In this document: one piece after another, positions 9,333 through 18,337 of the stretch | How positions within the stretch are numbered: position 1 is the first letter of the stretch | Layout of the letters: every line of letters starts with the position of its first letter | Assembly: GCA_964532965.1 (NCBI GenBank) | Contig: CAZHJE010000001.1 | Span: forward strand, 16,920 to 80,919 | Direction: 5' to 3' | Origin: CAZHJE01 sp964532965 | GTDB lineage: Bacteria > Patescibacteriota > WWE3 > UBA101185 > UBA10185 | DNA: 64,000 nt | Notes under the pieces: generated by a model | Databases searched by the model: none | Told to the model about the DNA's origin: nothing | What the model saw: only the letters and a program-made list of their open reading frames with translations | Translations under genes and position numbers: made by a program

Positions 9333-10491
9333 TTATTTGTTTTGCCTTAGCAACCCACGAATATTTTGTAGAAATTATTTGTAAATCTACTTGTACATTA
9401 GATTCAACAATTTCTTGTATTCTCTTTGCAATAATTTTGGCATCTAACTCGTCTAAATAAAATAAACCCTGAATATTCTCTTCGACTTTAAAACCAGATA
9501 CCAAGCATGGAACATTACAAGATAATCCTTGCATAACAACCTTAGGCAAACCCTCAAAAGACGACGGCAATACAAAAATATTTGATGCCTGATATGCTAC
9601 TGGGACTTCTGGATATGGTGTGTAACCAGTAATTAATATTCTCGCTTTAAGGTTATATGTAGCTATAAGATTATTTATTTTATCTTTATACGTACTATCA
9701 ATAAACGGACCTACTAAAAAGAGTTTATAATGCGGTGGTAAATATGTTAATGCCTCTACCAATAAATGAATATTCTTTCGTTCTACCATAGCACCATGAT
9801 TCAAAATAATTTTATCGTGATCATCAACACTTAACTCTTTTCTGGTTTTATACTTTTCTTCTATACCAACTGGAATAAATAAATCTGTATTTACGCCAGT
9901 TTCTACAAGAAAGCATTTTTTTGGGTCAGCATTATAATACTTTACAGCATCATCAATGTTTTCTCGCCCAACAAAAATACACGCATCTGCACACAAAATT
10001 GACCATTTATCTGACAATCGCCATAATGGGTATGTAATATATTTTGAAATTAATTTAATATTTACACCTTTAGTCTCTAAAGCATTTTGTCTACCACTAA
10101 TTGTGTTATGAAAATGCACTACCATAGGTATATTGGCCTCTGAAGTCCATTTAAACACTTTTTTTATGATTAAGCGGTATAAATAAATCCAAATTGCAAA
10201 ATGTCCGTGGGCATGAATAACATCCGGCTTGTTTTTAAACCTCCACCATAAATAATAAAAGAAAACTATAACTGACGTAGTAAAAGATAAGGTACCATTA
10301 ATCGGCTCCCGCCAAAACGCAGTAACAACTGATCCTTTTGGTATTTCGAGCTTTCCCGCAAAGGGCCACCTGCCGCAAAACACTGTAACATTATGTCCAA
10401 TCTTAATTTGTGCTTTTGTAATTTCATATGGTGCCGCTGCAAGACCGTCCCATGGAGGAGGCCAATCATAAATTATTCTCAATATATTCAT
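9301..10491 (-). CDS. GT4 family glycosyltransferase
   Basis: 396 residues with two Rossmann domains. The N-terminal domain opens with a Gly-containing loop (PPPWDGLAAAP) for acceptor contact. The C-terminal domain has NHGAMVERKN near 240, PYPEVPVAYQASNIFVLPSS near 295 and the EGLPKVVMQGLS segment that carries the family's Glu-X7-Glu region; the second Glu position is occupied by Gly-Leu here, so the motif is imperfect. Such retaining enzymes use nucleotide sugars in the cytoplasm. The start codon overlaps the stop of the next upstream GT4 gene as ATGA. Confidence 0.85.
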   Translation of the reverse strand: MNILRIIYDWPPPWDGLAAAPYEITKAQIKIGHNVTVFCGRWPFAGKLEIPKGSVVTAFWREPINGTLSFTTSVIVFFYYLWWRFKNKPDVIHAHGHFAIWIYLYRLIIKKVFKWTSEANIPMVVHFHNTISGRQNALETKGVNIKLISKYITYPLWRLSDKWSILCADACIFVGRENIDDAVKYYNADPKKCFLVETGVNTDLFIPVGIEEKYKTRKELSVDDHDKIILNHGAMVERKNIHLLVEALTYLPPHYKLFLVGPFIDSTYKDKINNLIATYNLKARILITGYTPYPEVPVAYQASNIFVLPSSFEGLPKVVMQGLSCNVPCLVSGFKVEENIQGLFYLDELDAKIIAKRIQEIVESNVQVDLQIISTKYSWVAKAKQINEIYENIIKK

Positions 10492-11771
10492 TTGATTACT
10501 TCCTTAATAACCTGTAAATATTTATCAAGCATAGTATTTAGTGTAAAATTTTTCATAGCATGATCAATTGCACTTTTACTCATTTTTGTAATTAAAGCTT
10601 TATCAGTTACAAACATACTTATTTTATCAGATAAATCACTAATACTATTTGGTGGTATTATATACCCTGTAATACTTTCTATAACAGCATCTTTATTTCC
10701 GCCGCTATCAGTAGCTATAATTGGTAATCCAGAAAACATTGCTTCAACAAGTACCATAGGAAAGCCTTCAACACGTATTGATGGTAAAACAAACACATCA
10801 CATTTATCTAACATCTTTGTAACCTCTTCAGGTTTAACATTCCCATAAAATATTATATTTTTATCAAGTGAGGTGTTTTGAACATATTCTTTTGCATTTT
10901 CCAAATCTTCGCCACCACCAACAATATGAAGTTTAATAGTTGGGTTATTTAACTGTATTAGCGCGTCAAGCAAAACAAAAATACCTTTAGATCTAATAAC
11001 TTTTCCAACATAAATTAGATTTAAGTCATTCTCGCTTACTGGTCTCTTGGTACCATGATTAAATCTCTTTGGATCTACGCCATTAAAAATAACTTCAATA
11101 TGGTCTTCGGGTGAGTATGTTTCGTTAATAATCGCCTGTTTTACATAGGTAGAAACTGCAATGACTTTATTTGAGTGTAATATAAATTCTCTTTGTCGAG
11201 TGAAAAAGTTTTTAATAACAAATGCTGTATCTCTAAGTAAACTTAATATAAAACCAAATGATAAAAACTGTTTTACCGACGTTATGCTTTTTAGTCTAGT
11301 GCGGTATTCACTAAGAATTGTCCCGTGAGATATTGATATCACTTTAACCCCAAGCTTTTTTTTATTTCTAATAATACCAATACCACTTGCACTTTGACAT
11401 AAAACAATATCAAATGGTGTTGTTTGATGAATTTGTGTAAATGCTAAAACAGATTTTTCTATCCAGTCTTCTTTTCCTTTTTTCGAAAAGATGTTTTTTG
11501 TTTTAATACTAGGAAAAACTTTCTCTAATATATATGCAAAGTTATATTCAATAGCTTGAAAAAATATACCTAATCTATAAACGGAATTAACAAATACATA
11601 CTTAACACCATTTTCTTCATATAACTCTTTATCAAAAGTTTCTTTTGGCGAAAAAACAACAACTGTATGTCCTCTGCTAACAAGTCCTTCAGAAAGTAGC
11701 TTAGTTTGTGTCTCAAGCCCGCCATACCCTTGATGAAAGGTTGTACGCTTAACAAATATTGCAATATGCAT
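10488..11771 (-). CDS. GT4 family glycosyltransferase
   Basis: 427 residues, GT-B fold. A GYGGLETQTKLLSEGL loop near residue 15 marks the N-terminal domain. NLIYVGKVIRSKG near 250, VGGGEDLENAKEYV near 285 and EGFPMVLVEAMFSG near 350 mark the C-terminal donor-binding domain, with a complete Glu-X7-Glu motif. It should transfer a sugar from a nucleotide donor to a lipid-linked acceptor on the inner face of the membrane. It overlaps the downstream GT4 gene by four bases. The acceptor and the sugar cannot be told from sequence. Confidence 0.88.
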   Translation of the reverse strand: MHIAIFVKRTTFHQGYGGLETQTKLLSEGLVSRGHTVVVFSPKETFDKELYEENGVKYVFVNSVYRLGIFFQAIEYNFAYILEKVFPSIKTKNIFSKKGKEDWIEKSVLAFTQIHQTTPFDIVLCQSASGIGIIRNKKKLGVKVISISHGTILSEYRTRLKSITSVKQFLSFGFILSLLRDTAFVIKNFFTRQREFILHSNKVIAVSTYVKQAIINETYSPEDHIEVIFNGVDPKRFNHGTKRPVSENDLNLIYVGKVIRSKGIFVLLDALIQLNNPTIKLHIVGGGEDLENAKEYVQNTSLDKNIIFYGNVKPEEVTKMLDKCDVFVLPSIRVEGFPMVLVEAMFSGLPIIATDSGGNKDAVIESITGYIIPPNSISDLSDKISMFVTDKALITKMSKSAIDHAMKNFTLNTMLDKYLQVIKEVIK

Positions 11772-11803
11772 GCATATAGTTTAACAAATATACCTGCAAA
11801 GTG

Positions 11804-12583
11804 TTAGGATTTTAACGTATCTAATAATTTTTGCGCTTCGGATTTTCGTGCTTTTAAAATACCTTCGGGATCAGGCGTTTGGAGCACTGCAGCTAAATAT
11901 ATTTCTGCGAGTATTGGTTTGCCTGTATCGGCAAATACTTTGCCAAGCGCAAGAGATATACCAGAAGACCACACTCTTAGTTTTATTGCACCTTGATCTT
12001 GTGCTTCCATTTCAGCATCATAGCCCTCATAAAGACATCTTTGGGCTTCGAGTAATACGTCTAAAGCCTCGTCAGTTCTTTTTTGTTCATGCAATATATT
12101 TGCTTTTATCGAAAGTGCCCAAGCACGGTGTGCTTTTGACCCGGGGAGATCTTCTAACCCTTTATCAACTGCTTCTAAGGCATATTTTAACTGCATAGTC
12201 TTTTCTTTTGGAGAATATACCCCTGCGTACTTTAAATGAAGTGATGCTTTATGCACATATTGGGTTGCAAGTGGACCCTTTGGCAAGTCGTTTTCTTTAC
12301 CGAGCCTTATCGCCTCTTCTATACATTCACTAGCTTGATTTATATATAGGGTTTTTTTGTCGCCATCCTCACAACTATCAGCAAGTAGCGTTAATGTTAT
12401 TTTTTTATGCCCAAGTACATCCATTTGCCCTCTTGGATTAGCATTTTCTATATCCCAAGCAATTATTGCGTTAAATTGTGCTAATGCTTCTTCTAACTTC
12501 CCTTGCTCTCGTAAAACAACTGCTTGATTTTTAGCCGTTTCTCTTTGATCTTTAGATTCAAATTTAATAGCTTTATCTGACAT
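11804..12583 (-). CDS. TPR-like helical repeat protein, cytoplasmic
   Basis: 259 residues with no signal peptide or membrane helix. Residues 13-55 (REQGKLEEALAQFNAIIAWD) fit a tetratricopeptide repeat, and similar amphipathic helix pairs recur through ALEAVDKGLEDLPGSKAHRA and RTDEALDVLLEAQRCL, so most of the protein is probably an alpha-solenoid. TPR proteins are scaffolds for protein-protein contacts; no enzymatic motif is seen. It sits between two GT4 genes but has its own extended -10 promoter, so it may be regulated apart from them. The true partner is unknown. Confidence 0.7.
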   Translation of the reverse strand: MSDKAIKFESKDQRETAKNQAVVLREQGKLEEALAQFNAIIAWDIENANPRGQMDVLGHKKITLTLLADSCEDGDKKTLYINQASECIEEAIRLGKENDLPKGPLATQYVHKASLHLKYAGVYSPKEKTMQLKYALEAVDKGLEDLPGSKAHRAWALSIKANILHEQKRTDEALDVLLEAQRCLYEGYDAEMEAQDQGAIKLRVWSSGISLALGKVFADTGKPILAEIYLAAVLQTPDPEGILKARKSEAQKLLDTLKS

Positions 12584-12590
12584 ATATTTT

Positions 12591-12599
12591 ATTATAGCA
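12591..12599 (-). promoter_or_regulatory. extended -10 promoter of the TPR gene, leaderless
   Basis: The minus strand reads TGCTATAAT, a perfect extended -10 element (TGn-TATAAT), overlapping the last codons of the upstream GT4 gene. Seven bases separate it from the TPR start codon and there is no Shine-Dalgarno, so transcription would begin at or next to the ATG. Confidence 0.55.
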
Positions 12600-13890
12600 T
12601 TAGTTTTTGTAAGTTAGCTACATTTTCATTTGCATTAAATAACTCTTTTGCTTTTGCATAAGCGTTATTGCCAAGTAGCAGTGCTTTGTTTTTATCGTTT
12701 CTTAGACCTATAATAGCATTTGCTATAGCAACGACATCTTTTTGAGGAATTACTATACCTGTTTTATCATTTTGTATAAGTTCAGAGATACTACCAGCGT
12801 CCGTTGTAATAATAGGCAATTTAGCGAATGCGGCTTCTATAACAGTATTAGGTATTCCATCTACATCCCCTGTATCTGTTGTTATAGCAGGAAGCACAAA
12901 TATATCTGCCTTTAGATAATATGGTATTACTAGATCATTTGGTAATCCGTTACCATTACCATCGATGTAAAATGTGTTTTCGAGCCTTAATTCTCTTATT
13001 TTATCTAAAAATAATTGGTACAATGGGCCACCACCAACAACATGCACCTCATGCTTTACACCCTGCTCTAAAAGTAATTTTGATGCCTCAAGCATATAAA
13101 TGATACCTTTTTTTTCAACAAGTCTTGTACCGCCTAAAAAAATATATATTTTATCATTATTTAATAAGCCAAAATCTCTATTCAAACCCTTAAATAATTT
13201 TTGTTCATCGATGCCATGATATATAAAGTATATTTTATCTTTATAATGAGCATCAGTCTTACTCACTAAAAACTCATAAACATTCTTGTTACAAACTGTA
13301 ATAAATTTTGCATGTTTAATTTTTGCTTGTATCAAAGATGCATCAACAAGAACATCTTTTGCATGTGCATTTATACTAAACGGTATATCAAGCAGCATTG
13401 CAGATACCATAAAAATATTCGATACGTCAGAAAAGAAATGGATGTGAATTTCATCCACAGCATGTTTTTCAATTAGCTTTGCATATGCGATTCCTTTTAA
13501 AAAATGTATTAATCTAGCATTTGTAAAACTGCCAAGTACACTTTTTTTACTCCTTTCATTTGCTGTTAAATAAAATGGATTAGGGAAGTATGGGAAATAA
13601 TCTTTACCAAGAAATAATTTATGTATTTTTAATATTTTTAATGGATGTAACAAAACATATAAAAATGAAGCTTTAACACAAGTTAAAAAATCAAGCCGAG
13701 CGTATATTGTTTTTTTTAGTGTCTTCTCTGAGGTAACCCCATTGCCTTTATTTAAAGAAAATATAACTATATCTAATACATCCATTTCAATTAACTTAGT
13801 TACATCTCTTTCAATAAATGTTTCGGATATTGACGGAAAAGTCGGTATTACTACTAATACTTTCTTTTTCATTGATACTTTTTTACTCAT
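12592..13890 (-). CDS. GT4 family glycosyltransferase
   Basis: About 432 residues, GT-B fold. The N-terminal domain starts KKKVLVVIPTFPSISETFI, a common opening in colanic-acid or exopolysaccharide glycosyltransferases (WcaL/AmsK-like). The C-terminal domain has YIFLGGTRLVEKKG near 250, HVVGGGPLY near 295 and a Thr-Val-Ile-Glu-Ala segment after GIPN near 350. I chose the ATG at 13890 because it overlaps the stop of the UDP-glucose dehydrogenase gene (ATGAGTAA), which suggests coupled translation; an ATG at 13872 is the alternative, and an ATG at 13917 would add an unlikely hydrophobic extension. Confidence 0.85.
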   Translation of the reverse strand: MSKKVSMKKKVLVVIPTFPSISETFIERDVTKLIEMDVLDIVIFSLNKGNGVTSEKTLKKTIYARLDFLTCVKASFLYVLLHPLKILKIHKLFLGKDYFPYFPNPFYLTANERSKKSVLGSFTNARLIHFLKGIAYAKLIEKHAVDEIHIHFFSDVSNIFMVSAMLLDIPFSINAHAKDVLVDASLIQAKIKHAKFITVCNKNVYEFLVSKTDAHYKDKIYFIYHGIDEQKLFKGLNRDFGLLNNDKIYIFLGGTRLVEKKGIIYMLEASKLLLEQGVKHEVHVVGGGPLYQLFLDKIRELRLENTFYIDGNGNGLPNDLVIPYYLKADIFVLPAITTDTGDVDGIPNTVIEAAFAKLPIITTDAGSISELIQNDKTGIVIPQKDVVAIANAIIGLRNDKNKALLLGNNAYAKAKELFNANENVANLQKLML

Positions 13891-15196
13891 GTTTTTTGCC
13901 AACAGAATAATACTCAAATCCTAGGCGTTTCATTTCTTTGCTGTCGTATATATTTTTACCGTCAAATATTATCGGTTCGGTTAAATTTTCTTTAATAACC
14001 GCTAAATCAAGGTTTTTAAATACACCCCACTCAGTTAAAACACATAGTGCATCTGCGCCTTTTGCTGCATCATATGCATCTTTTGCATAATACATATTTG
14101 TATCATTTAATTCATTCTTAGCATTTTCCATCGCATGTGAATCATATGTTCTAATCTTTGCACCCATACCACGTAGCTGTTTGATAACTTTAATACCAAC
14201 AGATTCTCTAATGTCATCTGTGTTGTCCTTAAAAGCAAGCCCTAAACAAGCAAATGTTTTACCACTAAGATTTTTTCCATACCTTCGAGTTATCTTTTTT
14301 ATAAAGTGATGCTTTTGGAGTTCGTTTGCTTCGATCACCGCACGTAAAATTTTGAAGTCATAGGCATAGTCGAACGCGGTTTTATATAATGCCGAAACAT
14401 CCTTAGGAAAACAACTACCACCATAACCAATACCCGCATTCAAGAACTTAGGACCAATTCTTGAATCAAGCCCCATACCTTTTGCTACTACTCTAACATC
14501 TGCGCCAGTTTTTTCGCATAATTGGCCTATTTCATTAATAAAGGATATTTTTGTTGCTAAAAATGAATTTGATGCATATTTAATCATCTCCGCCGAACGC
14601 AAATCACACATAACAAGCGGGGCGTCCACATGCGCGTAAAATTCTTCCATAACTTTCTTTGCACGGTCACTATTTACACCTACAATTGTTCTATCTGTAT
14701 TTTTCATATCTTCAACCGAATACCCTTCGCGTAGAAATTCGGGATTTGAGGCAACATCAAAAGGTACTTCGCCTTTTAAATTTTCTTTGATAATTTTAAA
14801 GACTTGCTCATTTGTACCAACAGGAACAGTGCTTTTAGTAACAATAACCTTATAATCTGTTAAATATTTTGCTATTTCTTTTGCTACTGCCCATACAGCA
14901 GATAAATCAGCTTTACCATCGTCATCTTGTGGAGTACCTACACATATAAATACTATTTCCGCATCTTTCATCCCATGTGCAAGATTTGTAGTGAATTTTA
15001 ATCTACCCTCTTTAATATTATTTAACACAATTTCATCAAGCCCAGGTTCATAAATGGGCATAACACCTTCTTCTATCATTTTTATTTTCTTTTCATCTAT
15101 ATCTACTCCAACAACATTATTTCCCCAATCAGCAAATATTGCTGCTCCAACTAACCCTACATACCCTGTACCTATTACACAGATATTTTTTTTCAT
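13883..15196 (-). CDS. ugd: UDP-glucose 6-dehydrogenase
   Basis: 437 residues, the usual length. It oxidises UDP-glucose twice to UDP-glucuronate with NAD+, supplying an acidic sugar donor for the surrounding glycosyltransferases. The N-terminal Rossmann fold shows GTGYVGL at residues 9-15. The substrate region has VTKSTVPVGT near 120 and EFLREG near 153. The catalytic cysteine is C262 in GYGGSCFPKD. The C-terminal domain carries GLAFKDNTDDIRES. Related UDP-N-acetylmannosamine dehydrogenases share this fold, but the motif spacing favours the UDP-glucose type. ATGA overlap links it to the upstream GT2 gene. Confidence 0.93.
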   Translation of the reverse strand: MKKNICVIGTGYVGLVGAAIFADWGNNVVGVDIDEKKIKMIEEGVMPIYEPGLDEIVLNNIKEGRLKFTTNLAHGMKDAEIVFICVGTPQDDDGKADLSAVWAVAKEIAKYLTDYKVIVTKSTVPVGTNEQVFKIIKENLKGEVPFDVASNPEFLREGYSVEDMKNTDRTIVGVNSDRAKKVMEEFYAHVDAPLVMCDLRSAEMIKYASNSFLATKISFINEIGQLCEKTGADVRVVAKGMGLDSRIGPKFLNAGIGYGGSCFPKDVSALYKTAFDYAYDFKILRAVIEANELQKHHFIKKITRRYGKNLSGKTFACLGLAFKDNTDDIRESVGIKVIKQLRGMGAKIRTYDSHAMENAKNELNDTNMYYAKDAYDAAKGADALCVLTEWGVFKNLDLAVIKENLTEPIIFDGKNIYDSKEMKRLGFEYYSVGKKHE

Positions 15197-15954
15197 TTAT
15201 ATATTCCTTTCCAGTCGTTTACTCTGACTGTTAAAACATCTTTAAACATTTTGATAGAATCCTTTACAACATTAAGTCGTGTTGTAGGAACATGCGTCCA
15301 AACTACTGGTAGTTCTTTTATTCTGTAATTTCTTTTCTTTGCAAGATATAAAACCTCAACATCAAACGCGCCTAAATAGGCATCTTGAATCTCAGATGCA
15401 TCTTGCCCATAAATGCTTAACATTTTGAATACATTTTTTGCTACATCTTTTTTAAAAAGTTTAAATCCACATTGAGAATCCTTTATTCCAGGAAGCGCTA
15501 AAAGTTGAACTAAAATGTTAAAACCCCTACCAATAAAATGGCGATAAAATGGTTCTTTTATTCTTACTGCCCCTGCACCTTCTCGTGATGCAATAACAAT
15601 GTCGTACTCATGTTCGGTAATCCAAAAAGCTAGTTTTTTTAGCTCAGATATCGGAGCTGATAAATCTGCATCGCACATATATATCAAATCACCTTGTGCA
15701 GCCATGATACCTGTCCATACTGTTGGACCTTTTCCTTTGTGTTTATTTCTAATTATTTTAACTTCTGGGTTTGTTTTTGAATATGTTTCTACTAGAGCCG
15801 CCGTGTTATCGGAACTACCGTCATCAACAACAATAATTTCAAATGATGTAGCATAACTGCGCATAAAATTCACAATTTGAGTTAAAGAACTAGTTATTTT
15901 ATCAGATTCGTTATAAGCAGGTATCACAATTGAATATGCAATGCTTTCGCTCAT
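15193..15954 (-). CDS. GT2 glycosyltransferase, ALG5/DPM-like
   Basis: 253 residues, a GT-A domain: YSIVIPAYNESDKI at the start, VVDDGSSDNT near 43, CDADLSAP near 92, and GFKLFKKD near 165. The arrangement resembles dolichyl-phosphate glucosyl- or mannosyl-transferases that transfer a sugar to polyprenyl phosphate. No membrane anchor is fused. The ATG at 15954 overlaps the stop of the upstream GtrA-fused gene (ATGA); a TTG fifteen bases upstream is possible but less likely. Together with ugd and the GtrA fusion it may form a lipid-linked sugar supply module. Confidence 0.87.
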   Translation of the reverse strand: MSESIAYSIVIPAYNESDKITSSLTQIVNFMRSYATSFEIIVVDDGSSDNTAALVETYSKTNPEVKIIRNKHKGKGPTVWTGIMAAQGDLIYMCDADLSAPISELKKLAFWITEHEYDIVIASREGAGAVRIKEPFYRHFIGRGFNILVQLLALPGIKDSQCGFKLFKKDVAKNVFKMLSIYGQDASEIQDAYLGAFDVEVLYLAKKRNYRIKELPVVWTHVPTTRLNVVKDSIKMFKDVLTVRVNDWKGIYK

Positions 15955-17090
15955 TTTTTCTTTTTCCAAATAATTTTACTGTACACTGTAAAATTCCATA
16001 CTAGCCCGATCATTATACCAATAAGAAAGGCAATATTGCTAACTATAAAAGTGTCCCCAAATGCGGTGACCGCATGGTTGATTAAATAGCTTCTAAATAC
16101 AATAGGTATATATGAACTAAAACTATAACCAAAATAGTTTAAAGCCATTTTTCTTTTTTTTGTATGCTTACGATCACGAAAAGACCAAAAATTATTTAAT
16201 AAATATGTTGCTAAAAGTGCAAAAAACCCGGATATTAAACTAGAAGACTTACTTACAGAAAAATAAAATAACGAAACATTAAATAAACGTAACGCATTAA
16301 ACAACAAAGTATCTACTAAAAAACCTAAACTTCCTGTCACTAAAAATTTAAAAAAATTTTTATTACTTTTAAGACGTAACATGATAACAACTCTCATAGA
16401 ATCTAGCATGTTGTTGTTCTCCATTTTTGATAATCCCCTGTCTCTTACCCCAAAAGCAATAGGAATTTCTGTGATTTTAGCCTTAGCCTTATGCATTTTA
16501 AAAAGAAGATCGATTTTATATGCAAATCCTTTTGATAAAATATTATCTAAATCTATTGAGTCTACAAACCCCTTAACCCGGGAGGCCTTAAACCCAGAAG
16601 TAAAATCGTTAACATTAAATATACCAAGTACAAATTTTGAAAATATATTACCGCCAATGCTTAAAAACTTGCGATAAAACTCCCATTCTTGAGGAATAGA
16701 ACCCCCTCGAGTAAATCTAGACCCAATAACGTAATCATAACCTTCATCAATCTTTTGTATTAACCTTTTAACATCTTTAGGGTCGTGCTGAAAATCGGCA
16801 TCCATCTCTACTAATACATCCGCTGCAAGTGTGTTCATCGCATACCTAAAGCCATAAACATAAGCGGCACCAAGTCCGTTTTTTTGTTTTTCTAAAAGAA
16901 GTTTTACAAAAGTATATGTTTTAGATAATTCTGCAACTATATCTTTGGTATTGTCGGGAGAATTACCGTCAACAACTAAAACTTCTATTGTGTGATTTGG
17001 AATTAATTTAAACTCTTCTGCTAAAACAGGTATTAATTTTTTAATATTCTCCGCCTCATTATAAGTCGGTATTACAATAACAATTTTCAT
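15951..17090 (-). CDS. GT2 glycosyltransferase fused to GtrA-like membrane domain
   Basis: 379 residues. Residues 1-235 are a GT2 domain (VIVIPTYNEAENI, VDGNSPDNT, EMDADFQHDP, YVIGSRFTRGGSIP), as in bacterial dolichol-phosphate mannosyltransferase homologues. Residues 245-375 are four membrane helices matching GtrA (PF04138), with LVTGSLGFLVDTLLFN and the late LVWNFTVYSKIIW. GtrA domains are thought to flip or present polyprenyl-phosphate sugars, so the fusion couples synthesis and translocation of one lipid-linked sugar. It is the first gene of the overlapping run that continues into ugd. Confidence 0.9.
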   Translation of the reverse strand: MKIVIVIPTYNEAENIKKLIPVLAEEFKLIPNHTIEVLVVDGNSPDNTKDIVAELSKTYTFVKLLLEKQKNGLGAAYVYGFRYAMNTLAADVLVEMDADFQHDPKDVKRLIQKIDEGYDYVIGSRFTRGGSIPQEWEFYRKFLSIGGNIFSKFVLGIFNVNDFTSGFKASRVKGFVDSIDLDNILSKGFAYKIDLLFKMHKAKAKITEIPIAFGVRDRGLSKMENNNMLDSMRVVIMLRLKSNKNFFKFLVTGSLGFLVDTLLFNALRLFNVSLFYFSVSKSSSLISGFFALLATYLLNNFWSFRDRKHTKKRKMALNYFGYSFSSYIPIVFRSYLINHAVTAFGDTFIVSNIAFLIGIMIGLVWNFTVYSKIIWKKKK

Positions 17091-17101
17091 ATATTCGTTT
17101 A

Positions 17102-17359
17102 CTACAATTGAAGGGCAACGGTTGCAATTACAAAAACTAACAATGAAAATAGTAAGTACTCCAAAACAATATGCTTTGTGAGCCTGCCTTCAATTGCGTG
17201 ATGCATTATACCCCAGCAAAAGTAAAAAAGCGATGCTAACGCAAGTACAATTTGAATGTAAAAATTATTATATTCAAAAAAAACTAAAGCGATTACAAAA
17301 ATAAACAACCCTAATACCAAAGTCAAATATTGAAAGATGTGAGAGTTTTTGTGCATCAT
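17102..17359 (-). CDS. small hypothetical membrane protein
   Basis: 85 residues with three hydrophobic segments (about 10-28, 34-52 and 65-84) joined by short loops; the second loop has HHAIEGRLTKH, rich in His and charged residues. I do not recognise a family. It starts at tandem ATG codons that overlap the stop of the CAP-domain gene, so it is probably translated with it. The pairing with a secreted CAP protein that itself has C-terminal membrane helices hints at a joint envelope role, but this is inference only. Confidence 0.6.
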   Translation of the reverse strand: MMHKNSHIFQYLTLVLGLFIFVIALVFFEYNNFYIQIVLALASLFYFCWGIMHHAIEGRLTKHIVLEYLLFSLLVFVIATVALQL

Positions 17360-18285
17360 ATTATTTTTCCTGGACTAATTACTAGCCAAACACCAACAAG
17401 CACCAATACTAAAAACGTAATATGTGCTATTGTGTGCCCTGTAAACTTCGCTATGCTTTTCTTTCGTGTATACCAAATATCCAACCCCAATAACAACGAA
17501 ATGAATAATGTAAATATTAAAATGAGATGCGCTGAAACATCTGGGATGTTTACGTATACATGCGTATCTTCAGGCTGTTGATTTTGCTTTACCTCACCTA
17601 CAGGCTGAAGATTAAATTGTGGTTGTGTTTCGGGAACACTTTCTAATATCGTGGTTGTTCCTTGTACATCGTTTGATTCTATACTTCCAACAACTGTGCC
17701 AGACCTTGGACGCCCAAACATTTGCACTACAAGTGTCGTTTTATATCCATCAAGCTCTCCATTAACAACAGCAAAACCCACATCGTCATAATTTGCACTT
17801 AAAAGATTATCTCTATGCGAAGTAGATTTGTACCACGCCTGAATTACTCCCACTGAGGTATCAAAATTCTTAGCTAGGTTCTCGCCAGCATATTCGTAAT
17901 CATATTTCGATGTCAAAATAAAATGCCACGGCTTCACACCATCTGGCGAGACATGCGCCCAATAATTGTTGTTAAACATATCTTGCGCTTTAAGTTCTGC
18001 TGCATGAGATAAATTAGAATTTAGCCTTAACGGAGACAGCCCGTTTTGTACTCTAATATCGTTGGTCTCATTAAGCAAATCAACCACTGAAATATTCGAC
18101 GCGTACCCTAATACTCCAGGAGAAATTTTGTTGATTGACTTTAATGAAATAAAAAAGACCAGCGTAACAAAAATATATGAAAAAAGTGCGAAATGACTAA
18201 GTAGTGTAGCCCTTTGTTGTGTAAAAGGGTGAGGTACAAAATGATGTATGATCGAAAACTTTGTTTCTTTAGTACTTTCAGACAT
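17356..18285 (-). CDS. CAP (SCP/PR1) domain envelope protein
   Basis: About 309 residues. A short cytoplasmic N-terminus and one membrane helix near residues 30-50 precede a CAP domain (about 65-205) with LLNETNDIRVQNGLSPL, a helix containing AAELKAQDM, WAHVSPDG, AGENLAKNF and TSHRDNLLS. These match the SCP/YkwD family, including the conserved His and Glu cluster. A Pro/Gln/Thr-rich linker follows, then two membrane helices at about 255-305, so both ends are anchored. The ATG at 18285 is preferred because a TATAAT box lies seven bases upstream and no Shine-Dalgarno supports the longer frame. Bacterial CAP proteins are extracellular; their exact activity is unsettled. Confidence 0.85.
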   Translation of the reverse strand: MSESTKETKFSIIHHFVPHPFTQQRATLLSHFALFSYIFVTLVFFISLKSINKISPGVLGYASNISVVDLLNETNDIRVQNGLSPLRLNSNLSHAAELKAQDMFNNNYWAHVSPDGVKPWHFILTSKYDYEYAGENLAKNFDTSVGVIQAWYKSTSHRDNLLSANYDDVGFAVVNGELDGYKTTLVVQMFGRPRSGTVVGSIESNDVQGTTTILESVPETQPQFNLQPVGEVKQNQQPEDTHVYVNIPDVSAHLILIFTLFISLLLGLDIWYTRKKSIAKFTGHTIAHITFLVLVLVGVWLVISPGKII

Positions 18286-18292
18286 TAAGAAA

Positions 18293-18321
18293 ATTATAGT
18301 GGTTATTTTATATGGTGTATA
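18293..18321 (-). promoter_or_regulatory. candidate promoter of CAP gene, leaderless
   Basis: On the minus strand there is a perfect TATAAT seven bases before the CAP start codon, with a weak TATACA -35 box 17 bases further up. It lies in the short divergent space shared with the histidine kinase gene. Confidence 0.5.
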
Positions 18322-18324
18322 GTG

Positions 18325-18330
18325 TAAAAT
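18325..18330 (+). promoter_or_regulatory. candidate -10 box of histidine kinase gene
   Basis: TAAAAT lies seven bases before the ATG at 18338, the same spacing as in several other genes here. No Shine-Dalgarno is present and no convincing -35 is seen. It supports the ATG at 18338 over the one at 18329, which would overlap the box. Confidence 0.35.
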
Positions 18331-18337
18331 GATACTA

